Shown: positions 49,191-62,802, counted from the stretch's first letter. The stretch: DNA of 64,000 bases from Phalacrocorax aristotelis (GCF_949628215.1 NC_134288.1:5518001-5582000); one strand, 5' to 3'. Numbers and translations: made by a program. The notes: generated by a model not told the origin, from the letters alone.

Positions 49191-52100
49191 CCACTAACTT
49201 ACGTGTTTCAGTGATTTGACCTCTTTATAGAGTTCAGCAATAGGATGTATTTGATTGGTTGTACCTTGCTGAAAAATGCAGGTTTGCAGCCAGGCTGCTG
49301 TCCTGCTGCACAGTGTGCTCTAGCTTAAATTTGACTGGGGATTCGGTTCTCTCTCACGACAATTTGCTATTGCTTTCCCAAAAGAATAAACGATACTAAA
49401 TGCTGAACTGAAACCTAATCAGGCCCCATCAGTTTGGCAAGAGCTATAAAGCATTAGGCTGGAAAAGGTGAGACTGTGGGGAAAATATCCAGAGCATAAC
49501 TGGTATAAAGAAGGTGAAGAGGCTGAAGAGCATAAAAATAAGTTGTCATCTGGCGGGTTCAAAAGAAAGGACATGAGGTGCTTGTTGGTGTTGAAGTAAG
49601 GAGTTTGTTGCTACAGGATGTGATACACACATTTCTGGATTCAAAATGTATTACCCAGACCTACAAATTAAAAAAAATCTGCTATCAGACATGGAGGTCT
49701 TGCCTGTGTGTAGGAGGTCCTGCGGTCATGTATTCCTCAGTGTATGAGGGAAGTGTTACAGACCTGGTCTCATTGAATCGTAGAATGTCCTGAGTTGGAA
49801 GGGACCCACAAGGATCATTGAGTCCAACTCCTGTCCCTGCACAGGACAACCCCAAAGCCGCCACATGTCTCTGAGGGTGTTGTCCAAGTGCTTCTTGAAT
49901 ACTGTCAGGCTTGGTGCCATGATGCCTCCCTGGGTTCCTGCGGCACCCAGCACTGGTCATTCTCAGGTGGGATACAAGTCTTGGTGGACCTTTGCCAGGA
50001 TCCTACAGGCTGTTGGGCAGGGGGAGAAGAAGGGAGCTTGCTGCCTTCAGGTAACCTCAAGTTTGGACTATTGATCCTATCCCTAGATGCCTGGAGTCAT
50101 ACTAATTTTCAGGACCATTAAGGCAATTTTATGGGTGGTAAAGAATGTGGAAAAACGTGCTGTGCTGAAACACGGCAAAGTTACTCCCCAACGAAGCGTC
50201 TGCTCTGATCTCAGTTTGTATCAGTGACCTGGAATAGACTTTATGATGTGCCATTGCTATTTGACCCCTTTCTGACACATCTTTAGCTGAAAACAGCAGA
50301 GTGGCTACTCAAGATATAGAAATCTGTTCTGATACTTGGTGTTGGTTCCTTAATAGATAAGAGGGTGTTGTGCATGAAACTGTTCCAGAATGAAGGCCTA
50401 AAAAGGTGTCTGTAGAGGGTGGTTGCGTTACTTCTAAATGTTTGGCCAGTTTGTGCCAACCACTTCACTTGCATTAATTCAAAGCAGAGCTGTCTAATTC
50501 TGTACAGAGATGCCAGATCAGCTGCTTAAGCAGCTTCAAGGAAGCATAATTTTATAATCTCCTAAATATTAGCTGTTAATTTGTTACTTTATCCCCACAA
50601 TAGCTGGAGTAACTGATGAACTTGGACAATGTGATTGCAGTCAGGCTGTTCTGAATGTGCCGATGGGCTTTCAGTTGCATGGAGTAGCACCATGAAAAGC
50701 GTGAACGTTGCAGAACGGGATTAATTTTACCCGTTTAAGTTCAGTTCCCTGGTACGAATTGCTACGTGAGCATTGGTGCCGGCAGGGAAAATGTAGTGCT
50801 TGGTGCTGAGGGCAGGAGGACACAACAGTGTTCCAGCAGTGTTGGTCAGAGCCCATGTGGAGCGCCACCATTGCAACGCTTGTGGCAAGGTTTTTCCCAT
50901 ACCCATGTGCAGAATTTGGTTGTTTTCCATATAATAGGCACAGGGATCACCAAACCCAGGAGGGGCTTGGACTATTCTTCTGTGTGTTGGCTTATGCCAC
51001 CTGAGAGGGGAGCAGGCCAACAAGGCGCCTGCTTAGCTCCCTTTTTAATGGGACCTCTGGTCTGTGAGGAGCAGTAGGAGGAATTGTTACAACGAGAGAA
51101 CTGTTTACTGGGGGAAAAAAAATCAGTCCGTGCATGGGAAGCTTGAACTGATGCTGTTGAAGGCCTTTGCCAAGGGATCGTAGGGCTGCTGTTGAGTGAG
51201 CCGCTGTGCGAGCAGCCTCAGAATCTGTGTTGTGTTTATCCTGGCGGCTGTCCTGCAAGCTGACAAAGTACAATTGCCAGTTCAGAGATGGTCAGGTGGT
51301 TCCCATTTGGTCCTCTGTATATTAAGTTAAAAGCAACCTGTAACCTTATTATACAATTCAGTTATCACCTAATTCAGGTCAAAGAATACAAAAGTACAAG
51401 TTGCAATTCAACAGGCATGGTGAGCTTGGACTATTTAATCTAAAAGAGAGCTCAAACTGGGTTCCCCTTTCGCAGGGTCCCTAAAACCTGCTCCGAGTGG
51501 AAACACCACGTCAGTGAGGAGCCCTGGAGACTAAACATAGATCGCGTGTTTAATGTCCCAGATTTCCGTTTGAGCTGCATACGAGCCTTGCTTTTGGTCT
51601 TCAAGGCTTCTTAAGTTTCCTGTGCCATAGCGACTTCAAACACTAACTGTTCTTTGCTAAATCTCCACTAGGACACCAAGATTAGAACTCTTTGCTCTAG
51701 TTATTAATCTCCAAAATACTTAATGTGCTGTGTAAGACAGCATTTCAAAAGAAAGAGAAGATGCCCATGAGCTGTCACTTAAAATTTAGGATTATCCCTC
51801 CAGAGACAGCCTGCAATTATCCTCTAGCAGCCAGTCATAAACCAGAAGTTTTGAAGCTTGTGTGGGATGGGCAGGGGAGGGGAGAGTGCTGTAATGGATT
51901 TAACATTATCCCTGAAGTCATATGGTGGGATTTCCACCCTGGTTGGATATGTCAGGCACAGAGCAGCTGTGCTGATTCCCGTTGCTCACTCCCACTGCTT
52001 TGTGCAGATAACAAGCCAGTCCCTGAGCACCAGCTTCAATAAAATTTCTCTGTTTTAAATTGCTCAAACCCCCGGCATGGTTTGCCAAGAGTTCTTTGGG

Positions 52101-53160
52101 CTCCTTTAGCTCCCAATTTTCTTCTTGGTTTCTTATATTCAGTTGACAAACACCTTTTTGTCCCCCTTGTTCATCACACAAGCCCCACCCTACTTCTTAG
52201 GGTGGCAAAATGCCATAGTCTCTTTTTTATTAATTTTTTTTTTTAACATCCTTAGGAATCTTTTCTTCCTCTTTTTGAGCAGTGGGCTTAGTTTCCGTTT
52301 CCTAACGCAGCAGAGACTGTGATGAGAGTACTGCACAAAGAGTCAGGAGACCCAGATCCATTTTTGTGTCTATTTGCTCACGACAAGCGATGGCTGTTTG
52401 CTCTGACCTCGGTTCTGTGCCTCAGGATCTGTAACAGCAAAGCTAACTGGAGAGTGGTGCTAGGAGCCAGTTTCACAGACTGCGTAATTACTGTAGAAAG
52501 CAGTGAGAGTGGTGGGAACACTGGAAAGGGGCTTGTGGGGAAGGAGGGGAGGTCAAATAAAATCGTGGAGAATAGGTTCATCTATGCTTAATGCACAATG
52601 GCCAAGTGGAAGGTCTTCAAAGCACTCATGGCCTGAAGCTGGAAGCAGCATATAGTATGGTAAAAATCACTCTATGCAGGTATGCTTTTATTCTTAAGCA
52701 ATTGCTGTTGACCACTGTCAGTTAGAATATGAAGCAATCTGGATTTATGGCCTGACTCAGAAGCTTTTATGCTCTTAAAATTCCTGGGTTTAGGCAGGAG
52801 AGTATTTTTTTTAGCTTTTTATTTATTTCAGGACTGAGGTGAAACAGCTTCTACCTTCATCAGTGGGGAAATAAATGTGCTGCGCTGATGGGGAAAGCAT
52901 CTTTTATGTTGCCAGTGAGATTCTGTGAAGGCATCCAGGTTCCTGCACTTCCAGCAGCCATAGTCAGGTGGTTAATGTCAAGGGGATGCTCGTCCCCAGG
53001 GAAGCTCAGTGCACTGCTCTTGGCAGGTGTGTCTGGATAAATGGGGTTTACAACATTCAAGGAAAAAGTGTGGCTTTATTCAGACCTATGGCAAACGAAT
53101 TCCAGAGGAGAGAAACCTTTGGAAAGCATCTAAGCTCCTCACGTTTGGGAAAAGTTTCTC
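49191..53160. other. Intergenic, no gene recognised
   Basis: Apart from the CR1 fragment at 49770-49955 I see no coding exon, RNA gene or other repeat. The open frames are short, overlap on both strands and lack protein-like patterns. Confidence 0.5.
49770..49955 (-). mobile_element. CR1 LINE 3' fragment
   Basis: It reads from the tail end as ATCGTAGAATGTCCTGAGTT, then GGAAGGGACCCACAAGGATC and CACAGGACAACCCCAAAG, the complement of a CR1 3' end. Its closest visible relative is the plus-strand copy ending at 53379, of the same subfamily. Confidence 0.9.
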
Positions 53161-53164
53161 GCTC

Positions 53165-53379
53165 ATTAGGAAAAAGGCTGTTCCCCGAGAGGGTGGTGGA
53201 GCCCTGGAACAGGCTCCCCAGGGAGGCATCACGGCACCAGCCTGGTGATATGCAGGAAGCACTTGGACAACCCCTTCAGAGACAGGGTCTGAATTTGGGG
53301 TTGTCCTGTGCAGGGACAGGAGTTGGCCTTGATGATCCTTATGGGTCTCTTCCAACTCAGGACATTCTATGATTCTGTG
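53165..53379 (+). mobile_element. CR1 LINE 3' fragment
   Basis: It contains CCTGGAACAGGCTCCCCAGG, GGGGTTGTCCTGTGCAGGGA and CTTCCAACTCAGGACATTC, ending with ATTCTATGATTCTGTG. Similarity probably extends upstream to about 53080 in degraded form. It is oriented opposite to the copy at 49770-49955. Confidence 0.9.
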
Positions 53380-56300
53380 TTTGAACTACTTTGAGAACAC
53401 GGTGGACAGTAAAAGATTGGATAGCAGGAAGACCACAGTGCGTTCCTTAGATGAAGGTCAAGGGTGGGACGTGGACCTCTGGGTGGGAGAAACTTTGAGG
53501 AGTGATGGCAACCTGCAGCCCCAAAAGCCTCACAGCTGCCCTGGTGGCACGTGGAGGTGGCACACAGGACTGCAGTGTAGGCACTTTCCAGAGTGCCGCG
53601 ATGCTCAGGAGGGGTGGGAGGCTGTTGGCTGCAGCTGAGGCTGATTTTCCTCCTCTCTAAACTACGCCCTGTTTCTGCACCTCTTCCTGGAGTATCCTCC
53701 GTGCTTCTGAACAGCTCCGTATGCCGGTGGGAAGACTGTCCCCTATGAGCATGGGAGGCTGGGGACTTGCTTGGAGGTGAGTTCGAGTCTGTGCAAACAG
53801 TTTTTGGGTACTCTTATCTTTCTCCTGAAGATTTTGATGTGGAGATGTAGTTCTTAGGGTGTTCTCGCTCTTTTTGAAGGAGAATGGTAATAAATAACAA
53901 AAACTAGCCTGCCTTGCTGACACTTGTTTCTGCATTTGAACAGCCGCCCAACTGTGTCCAAATAAGAAACAGCCCTGTTGGTCTGGTCTTCCTGCTCTGC
54001 TCTGGGGGCTGGCTGGGACCTTCACAGGGCTCCTCCACGCAACTTTAGAAAGAATTTATGTTGCTGCTAGAATGACCAGAAGCCCCCTGGGGCACACAGG
54101 CCCCTGTTCCTCGAGGGTGGCCTCCCCTGTCACCCTTCTCACCTTGAGCTGCATTCCAGCGTTTTGTCCGCTATGCTTAGATAAATCCACCTGATTTAGA
54201 AGCCATCAGCTAATACGCTGTCAGTGGTCCAGAGGCAAAATGCCATAAAAAGGTCCAAAACTGTTTTCTGAGATGTACCACAATGGTGTGCTCCTGGCAT
54301 TCCACCGTGGATTCTTACCGTGCCTCAGGAGGGTTGTCACAAGGGAGATGCCATCTGCTAGGGCTGGGTTTGAGCTCTTAGTAAGCTGCTTGCATCACAC
54401 CTTGCATAGCTTGTCTAGTATTAGGAAAAGCACCTCTGATTTCTGAACGTGGCAGGCTTGGGGATTTTTTTGTCATCCTTAAACTTTGTTTTATGTCCCT
54501 TGGGTTAAGCATGTGCATTAGCATGATGCTCCTGGCTGGCACTGGGAAATATATTTCAAACCCTGATCCTTAAATCACTATTTTTTTTCCACACTACAGC
54601 TTAGTTAAAATATACCCCACTCCTCCTCTCACCCCAGATTCCTGCCACATACCTGGCATTCCTTCATCCTTAATGAGATGAAGGAGTGGGGGATTTCACC
54701 CTCCTGGAATTTTAGAGGAATAGTAAGTGGATTTCTCATGAGAAGGGTCATTTAGGATACAAATCCCCCCGAAAGATAGTCCCCACATGGCAAACCTTGC
54801 TTTTGCTGGTAATGGCGAACAGAATTTGTAGTTCCCTGTTCAATAGCTACCTTCTGCTTGGGCCTTGTAAGTATTGTTGATGGAGGCCACGTTGGAGCAA
54901 ACTCCTGGTGTTGTGGATGAAGCAGAAGGGACTTACGTCCTTGCAAAGGTAGGCAGGGACACCAGTGCAACTCCTGGGCTACTGGCACTTGAGGTTTTGT
55001 TAGTTGCTGCCATCAAGTCAAAATAATTTTGTTCCTGGCTTAGTCATTGATATACTCTAATAAACATAAAGCTGTATTGGATCAAAGGTTCTTCCAGCCT
55101 GGTCCTGGTAGTGACCTTCAGGAGATGTCGCAGGAGGAGTATAAGAATAGGAGCAGTAGTGGTATGTGTGTAAAACAGGAAGATTGTAAATAATTACAGC
55201 TGGTGAATACTACGTAGCCAGGGAGCCATGCAAATACAGTGCTTCCGGAATCTGTCTTGACATAGGATCCATCACCATCACAGGACTCTGTCCTCTGACA
55301 CGTGTTACAATGGATAGGTTAAGGTATCCAAATTACAGAGCTCCGCAAGGATGTGGCTTTTGAGTAGCAATACCACGCTGGACTGTGCGTGTCTGCTTTG
55401 GAGGCACAGTGCTATGCCCAGAGCTGCGCTGTGGATGTTCCCGGGCCTGCAGTGCAGCTGCTGTGACAGCCTCAAGCCACGCTCCAGCAGTGAAGGACTG
55501 GGGCAGGACCCTGCGTCTGGCCAGCGAGCCTGGCTCTGCCTCCTGCTTTGGGAGAGGGGCTTCACTGCGACTCCAAGGGGCAAAAACGAAGGCACCAAGA
55601 GCCCTAGGTCCTGTCACGTGGGGGCCCTGCATTGCTTTCATCCAGCTCCGTGGTGGCAGAGGGCCACGGGCTGTTCTTGCTGCTGAGGAAACAATGGAGA
55701 GGAAAGCTTTGATTTCGCCAGTGATGGACACCCTCCTGCTCAAGGGTGGTGCAGATGGAAGGAACTGGGGGCCAAGGGCTCGCTTTTTTTGCTTTTATCC
55801 TTTGTTAACCGCTGGTAACTTCTTGTTGAGGGAACTGCTGTGACCTCTCTTTAGGTTTTGTTTATGCACTTTGGCTGACATTGTTCACAGCAGGCCTTTG
55901 ATATTCAGCCCCGGGAGTGTCCTCTGGCCTGGGAACAGGAAGAGTTGAGCCCGGCTGCCACAGGCACGCTCCAGCCGGGGAAGAAGGGCTGGTGCCCTGC
56001 CATGGTGGCGCTGCGCAGCAGTGGACCTTTCCATCACCTAGGGAAGACAAACTAGTCACATGCTATTATGGACTGTCCCCAAGTTGATGACTTGTGTTCA
56101 GCGTCTGCCCTCCTTGGCTACAGCAGCATCCCATGGCAGCAGCAGACATGGCCGAGAGCTCTTGCGCAGGCAGGAGCCGCTGGTGGTGCTGCACTGCCAG
56201 CAGGTGGAGAAGATGCGAAGAAGAATCTGGCATTTATGGGAATTTGTTGTGTTTTTCTACGAAGAGAAGAACTAGGAGGTTGCAGAGCTCTTGTACTGGG

Positions 56301-58600
56301 TTCAGTCTGCCCATTCGCGCCTGGAAGAACTGGGAGATACCCAACAATTGCGATCTGGAGGAGCTTTGCTCAAGCCCCCTGTCTGCAACATCCTGGGGTG
56401 CTGCACTGGCCGCTCCACCAACCCTCTTGTCAGGGCTGAATTGAGGCTGGAAGGGATGATTCCCCAGCTCCTGAGGGCTTGACTTCCCAATGTGCTGTGA
56501 AACTTCCACATCCATACCTTTTGCTATAGTTCCTGTTCAGAGGAGGCTTTGTTTCTGCCTCTGACTGTCTGGATCCATTTTCCTGGGTATTGAAAGAAAA
56601 CAACTACTCTAATGATGCAAAAATGAAGGGGATAATTCATATTTATGCTACCCCCGAGCCCATTCTCTTGAATGCATTTTAAAAATCCCAATGAATACTG
56701 TTTTTCACAACAGCTTCCCCAGGCAGCAAAGACGACAAGTCCCGGGAGCCATAAACCCCTTGAGTGTGTTTACCCAACTCAAAATGCACTTTATAATATC
56801 ACCTTCAACCTACTCTGCTATTTTATGTGCTGGGATCTGAAATACGTATAAGCGCTGGTTGTGCTGTATGCCTTACAGAGAGATTGGAAATGCGTCTTTA
56901 ATTGCAAATTTAGCGAGCTATGGATTGCAGTTTTTACAAGCAGTTGTCATTTCAATCACAGGAGCCAGCAGTCACGAACAATTGATTTAATCAGGTACCA
57001 AAGTACGCCCTTACAATCTGAGAAGTAGGGCTCGTTGAGAGGGGTTTTATCTCAAGCTCCAGGCTTTATGGGGAAGGTTTAAGTAGATAGTCACCATTTC
57101 AAGGAGAACTTTAACTTTCAAGTACTCTCCGATACCCCACTGCACAGCCGGCTGCAGAGGGACTGAGCTACGCAGAGCCGGTGGAAAGTGGAGCTGGTTC
57201 ACATGTGAATGTCCCTATTCTGCAAGAAGTGGATATTAAGAGAACAAAACAAAACAAAAAATACCCCCCAAAGCCCCACTATTCTGATTTTGACCCTAAA
57301 ATAGCAATTTGGTATTTCCCACAGAAGGAACCTTCCATGACTACTTCTAAGCAGCTATACTGACAATTTCCTATTTTTCTTCCTTCTAGAAGGGTGTTTG
57401 AGCAGCTCCAGCTGAGTTGAAGGAAGTCTTTTCCTGAAATGCAGACAGAAATGCTCCAGGGTTTTCTGGCTGAGCAAATCAGTCCTTAAATCTAAGGCTG
57501 ACTTCTTTGGAGCCACAGACACCAGAAGTCCTCACCAGGCTGGTGGGAAACCCAGGGAGTCAAGTCCTGCCAGAGTGACGATTTCCATGGCTCCAGCTTT
57601 GTAGGCGTCATGTCCTTGGCATATTTTTGCTTCATAGTCTTTGTCAGAAGTTGCTCAACCAGGCTGCCCCTTCCTTTCCAAAAAGGCACTGTGGCTTAAA
57701 TCTAGAAATACAATAAAACAAAAAAAAAGAACGCAAAAAAAACAAAATTAGTTTTGTTTCATAGGCATCCTAAGGACTTTCTTGAAATTAAAGCTAAAAT
57801 ATGTATATTTTGAAAGTGGTTTGCTCCTTCCTGTTTCTACTTAAAAATAAAAAGGTTGTAGCTCTCTAAACGCTCTAAATGTGCCATTAGTTTCTTCTGA
57901 GATGTATAATTTAAATATTGTGAACTTAAGTGCAAACCTTTAATGTCATAATTTCTTAATACCGCTGCCACAACTGTTTAGACTTATAAGCCATTCGATT
58001 ATAGTTTTACGTTAAATGAGGAACCATAATTAATATGATCATGTTTGATTTCTTCCTTACTGAACATAAAGATAGAATAATTTCTCCAGAGAAAAGAGAG
58101 TTTCCTCAAATGGCTAAATGGAAAGACTTTTAAACATAATTTATCTTTTGGAAAAAGAAGTTTAAGCCATTAGATAGGATCGAAGCAAGATATAAAACGC
58201 AAAATGTCTTGCTTGGGGTGTGGAGAGAGAATCCCAGGGAGCTTCATTTCATGCCTGCAGCATCCCCCTTCCCCAGCTGCAGACGAGGTTGTGGGGGAGC
58301 AGCGGGGTTTTCCTGAGTCGTCCCTTTTACTCCTCCCAGCACCATTTCATGGAAAGCACAGAATGAAAACCCTTTGGGCATCAGAGCTCTCCAGAAGACA
58401 TGCTCCATTTTTCACGACTTTCTCCCGTTTTCGCCTGTGCTAGATTTACTGGCCATTTTGGGAAGGAGAAAATTTGTAGAGAAGCAGAAATGACCCTGCT
58501 GTCACGCCCAGCCCTCGGCGTACTCTCGTCAGAGAGGCTCATAGCTGGCGCGCACGCACCATCTCCGCAAAGGCTTGTGAAACATGGAGGCCTGAGCGCA
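53380..58600. other. Intergenic, no gene recognised
   Basis: GC-richer patches at 55.3-55.8 and 56.1-56.5 kb produce 100-150 codon open frames on both strands at once, a sign of composition rather than coding. AT-rich, low-CpG stretches at 56.6-57.1 and 57.7-58.2 kb have no repeats I recognise and could hold non-coding regulatory sequence. Confidence 0.45.
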
Positions 58601-58611
58601 GGGAGACACCT

Positions 58612-59148
58612 TCACCCGCCTCCGAGTACCTGCGCATCGGCATCAAGCACACCGGTGAGGCCACCCAGTTCAGGGATGCTCTGGAAAGGTGCATTGGTGC
58701 ATCTTTCCAACTTGCTGTTGTACAAATCGGGAATATCCTCCATGCCAGGCACCCTGCCCGCAGGCGAAGCAACCCATGCAGCCGGCACCGTTGCCCATCC
58801 CTGCAACTCCCTGGTAAATCCCACAAGGTCCACAATCCCAGCAATGATACCCCATCCCTTTATCTTCTGTACAGCACATCCTCTGCTGTCACATCCTTGA
58901 GCCTATGAGCATTTATCTTCTCCTGGTGGAAATTCAGAGCTGATGACTTCAGCAGGAGCAGAGTTACACAGCTGGGATGCGCTTCGCCTGTACTCCAATA
59001 CGATGTGCCGTAGCCTCGTCCACACATTGCTGGTTTGCTTCTGAGTTCTCGGCCACCATCCCCAGTTCTTGATGCAATATAAATACATTTGTGCTTTTCC
59101 CTTCACAGAATCCCAGAATCCCAGGCTGGAAGGGACCTCAGGGATCAT
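58612..59148 (-). pseudogene. Unidentified, nearly open minus-strand frame
   Basis: One minus-strand frame stays open for about 178 codons with a single TAG at about 58905-58903, from the edge of a CR1 tail to a TGA at 58612. The second half has a protein-like run (for example GMEDIPDLYNSKLERC). A competing plus-strand frame over the same bases (LRIGIKHTGEATQFRDALER) also reads plausibly, so the coding strand is uncertain. I recognise neither. It could be a decayed pseudogene, a retroelement body or chance. Confidence 0.2.
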
Positions 59149-59480
59149 CTAGTCCAACCTTTCTGGGAAGAGCCCAGCCTAGACAAGGTGGCCCAGCACC
59201 CTGTCCAGGCGAATCTTAAAAGTGTCCTGTGTGGCCGAGTCAACCCCTTCCCTGGGGAGATTATTCCAGTGGTGACTGTCCTCACTGTGAAAAATTTCCG
59301 TCTGGTGTCCAGTCTGAATCTCCCCAAGAGCAACTTGTGTCCATCCCCCCTTGTCCTCTCCATGGGACTCGGTGTTACGTAGCTGCACGCTGACACCCAC
59401 TTGTCCACCTCTCCGGAGGAAACGGCCTCTGTTACGCTCGTGTCTGACCCTCGGCGGAATACAGCTGAGCAGGGCGTTGT
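59104..59480 (-). mobile_element. CR1 LINE 3' fragment
   Basis: It starts with the tail complement CAGAATCCCAGAATCCCAGG, then GGAAGGGACCTCAGGGATCA, CCTTCCCTGGGGAGATTATT and CCCCCTTGTCCTCTCCATGG, in the usual CR1 order. About 375 bases are recognisable, of a subfamily different from the 49.8 and 53.3 kb copies. Confidence 0.92.
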
Positions 59481-60404
59481 CAAGAGGTTGTTGAAACAGC
59501 TTGTGCTCTAGAATACAACCTCCACATTATTTGCTTAAACCTCTGAACGCAGGGGGAGGAGAGTGTACTCCAAGCTATCCGTTTCTGCAGGGCTGAAGGA
59601 AGAAATAAGTGTTTACTTCTGCCTGCAGTTGCTCTCCGAGCTGATTCCCCAGGAGTACTTTGGTATTAAGTGTCCCTCACAGACCTCTGCTGACATTATT
59701 AGCAATAATGGTCAATTAGGTATACCGGGAAGGGAGGAAGAACGACAGACAGAGATGTCAATTTTAGCACCAGCAGGACAAAAGAAAATTAATATTTGCT
59801 GAGCAGAAAGGATTTAAGAGCCTGGCAGGCAAGGGAGGAAAAGGAAAAACTGTAAGCCTTTAAAGAAAGAACTACAGAAGATATTTAACAATGCTTTTTA
59901 GGGCTTGCCAAACAAGCAAAACACATTACAGCATTTTCACCTGCCGGCTCACATGGATTTGACTTTAGATTCACAGTTATATAATGTGTTTTGCAGCCCA
60001 GGTTTTAAGTAGGGCCTGAAGGTAAGTGGATCCAGGGGCCATTGTGCTGTCAGGGAGAGGAATGTGGCTTTGTGCTCGTTAGAGGTGGAAATTTGCAGCA
60101 GGTCAGGTCTGGGCTGCCGAGGGATTAGGTCAGTATCAGCTCTCAGTGCTGCCTTAAGGCAAATTGAATTTTTCACAGAAGGGGGAAAGATGAAGAAGGG
60201 GGGGAGAAATCCCTGCAACTTAACTAATCACCTGCCACTAAATAAGGCAGTATGAACTATTCACCACCTCCACTTCGCTTTTTAATGTTACTGCGGTAAT
60301 TACATGGCACATTTGACTGGAGCATTTCTAAGGCTTGTGGAATATAAGTGACTCTGCCCAGCTGCAGATGTGCTGGGTGTTTGGTTCATCTGGTGGGTTT
60401 GAGG

Positions 60405-60452
60405 TCTTGGTGGTGGGGCCTGTTACTGGGGGAGGTGAGGTGGGGGTAGGCA
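60405..60452 (+). repeat. G-rich stretch
   Basis: Runs of three to five G separated by short loops (GGTGGTGGGG, GGGGGAGGTGAGGTGGGGG) occur within about 50 bases. This fits a G-quadruplex-forming pattern on the plus strand. Confidence 0.5.
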
Positions 60453-62802
60453 GGAGGTGAGCTCAGGGGGATGAGCTTTAGTATGGGGAAAATGAGTGTG
60501 TGGGGGAAAATCACAGCTTTATCTCGCAGGGGGTTTATCCTCAGCTATGTGATTTCAGAAGTTCTGGGTCTGTTGATTTGCATTTGCTGATGGCTGCTGT
60601 TGGAGAGGTAGGACACAGGCTGCCTCATCCAAAACAGGTACTGGTCCTCTTTGTCACTCATCACTTTTCCTTCCGAACTGGGGTAACCCCAGCGACATCC
60701 CGCCCCAAGTGCTCACAAGGAGTGCTCTAACTCCTGTTAAACCCCCGGCTCAAACTCCTGCTTGGCTTAAACTTTGTGGGATGGGTGGCTGCTGAGCATG
60801 GGATTTGAATGGTGCTTTTGCTGGGCAGGTGTGTCTGGTGTCTGTCTTCTGCTGAGCAGCGCTGCTTGCAGAAACCCTGCAGCAGTCACAGACTCCCTCT
60901 GCTTTGCTTGATGGGGGTTTACTCTAGGTAGAAAATACATGTTTCTGGACAGAAAACAATGGGAAAGAAAGCTGCAGATAGATCTAAGCCAATGTTCTTG
61001 TAGCTCCTGAGTTAAGAGAGAGGGCTTAATGGTGACTCTCAGTGTTTCTTACTAGAGCTCCTGAGAGAACTGAGAGGAGAAGGAAGGGGAAGGATCTCAC
61101 CAGGAATCACTGGCATTAAAACAACAGGCTGTTTCCCTAGCTCTCAGCCACCTCAAAATAATACGTAATGTAGAGTCTCCTGTGTGATGCTTTGCTTCTC
61201 TTGCTGCTGAGGCTGTTGACCTTCACCCCCAGAAACCCTCCCACACTGTTGCCATAGCTGTGCCTAACCAGGCTGAGCACTGGAGGTGGCCGAGGGTAAT
61301 AAAATGGAAGGAAAAAAGGCAGAGAGTTGCTGTAGTTTTGCTTTCTCCTCTATGCTTTGATATGTCTGTCACAGTGTGGACAACAGCCTGGTGGCCCCAT
61401 AGAGCCAAATACCCGTTTTGCAACAGCTTCGGCAGTGCTGCTGAATGTACTGATGAAACCAGTGCTTGTTTCTCAGGGGCCTGGTGCCAACTGGTGCTAG
61501 AGGTCAGGGACCAGTCTGTTAGCGGTGGTGTGGGTATGTTAAGGCTTGGGCTGAAACGAGTATTCAGGTTGAACAAGTTTAGGCGGACGTGCCAGCGACC
61601 TGAGCACTTTCCTTCTTGGCCCTGCCAGTGTTGCTGGGGACTCGCTGAGCCAGAGGCTGGCAGTGCCCATGCTGGCCACCGCCGCTGAGGGAAGGGACTG
61701 TCATCTTGCATGAATGCATGTGAAAGTGGGACGCTGTAGAGGACACAAATGAAGTACTCGAGTTATTTTTCTGCTAGCAATGCCCTGTGTTCTGGATGCT
61801 GTGTTGATCTACACTGATGTGTCTGATCACGGGCGGTTTTCGTGACACTCACAAAGCTGATTTGATGCCCTTCTTGGCACATTGCGGAAGGCATCAGATG
61901 GCTGGACTTTAGGGGGCAGTGGATGATTCCGTCAATTCAGAAGAGGTGGAAGGGTGTTGGCGGAGTTCTTGAGGGCTTAATGCTGCTGAGACTTCATTAC
62001 ATTGTGTGCAATGCTAGAGCACTTAGAGCCTTGAGTAGGAGGTTTTTTGGTTATTTTTAAATACACAGCAAACGGAGGTTTCCTGTAGCACCCAGCTGAG
62101 ATGGTTGGGGACAAATAAGGCTGTGACCAAGAAGGTACACACCACTAGTGTGCCTTCATCTGGGCTTTATGCTGATTCACTGCTCTGTTCCTGCAGCCCC
62201 TCCAGGCAGGGGCAGGTCTCATCCCTGTCCAGTGTTATTTCAAGAGCTCTTGGTTATCCCTAAATTGGGTCTCCCCCAGGCCATAATGCCATTTGCCATA
62301 GACGTGTGAGGGCCGAAGGAAACCACACTGTTTCTTCTTCCAATACTGCTACATGCCTGCGTCGAGCAGAAACAGTGAAAATATAAGCTTTCCAGTAATT
62401 ACAAATTTATAGCAACCTGTTAACTTAGTTTTTGTCTTAAGAAATGAATCAAGAACTGCCTGATTGAATTAGTAAAAAGAAGCAGGACAGGATTCTTCTG
62501 TATCCCTCCCTACACCTTTTAATTGACAATAGCACACGTCGACGCTGCAGTCCTTGCACTCCCAGGGGAGCACTGCAACACCTCGCCAGCTTTGGGCTGG
62601 GCTCTGCGAGGCAGCTTCCAGGGCTTTGTCCACATTCCGGGGCAGGATGCCGCCAGGCTGGGAGGTGTGCCAAAGCCTGGCTTCCAAAGTGAGTCTCAGT
62701 ACCTGTGCATTCATGACAGCTGCGGACTGTGACTTTCTTCTTTTTAAAGAAAGAGAAATGTGAACTTCTGTTACACTCTGTGGATATAGGTATGATTTTT
62801 TG

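Noticed and set aside
55333..55843. Overlapping open frames of 111-152 codons on both strands
   Set aside because: Long frames on both strands together reflect GC-rich composition. There are no conserved motifs and no splice context.
58670..58879. Cys/Gly-rich minus-strand frame resembling a zinc-knuckle protein
   Set aside because: The cysteine spacing fits no known zinc-binding pattern, and it is an alternative frame of the unidentified segment at 58.6-59.15 kb.
61223..61711. Minus-strand 162-codon and plus-strand 142-codon open frames
   Set aside because: They overlap each other, show no domain and have no promoter, splice or poly(A) context. Treated as chance.
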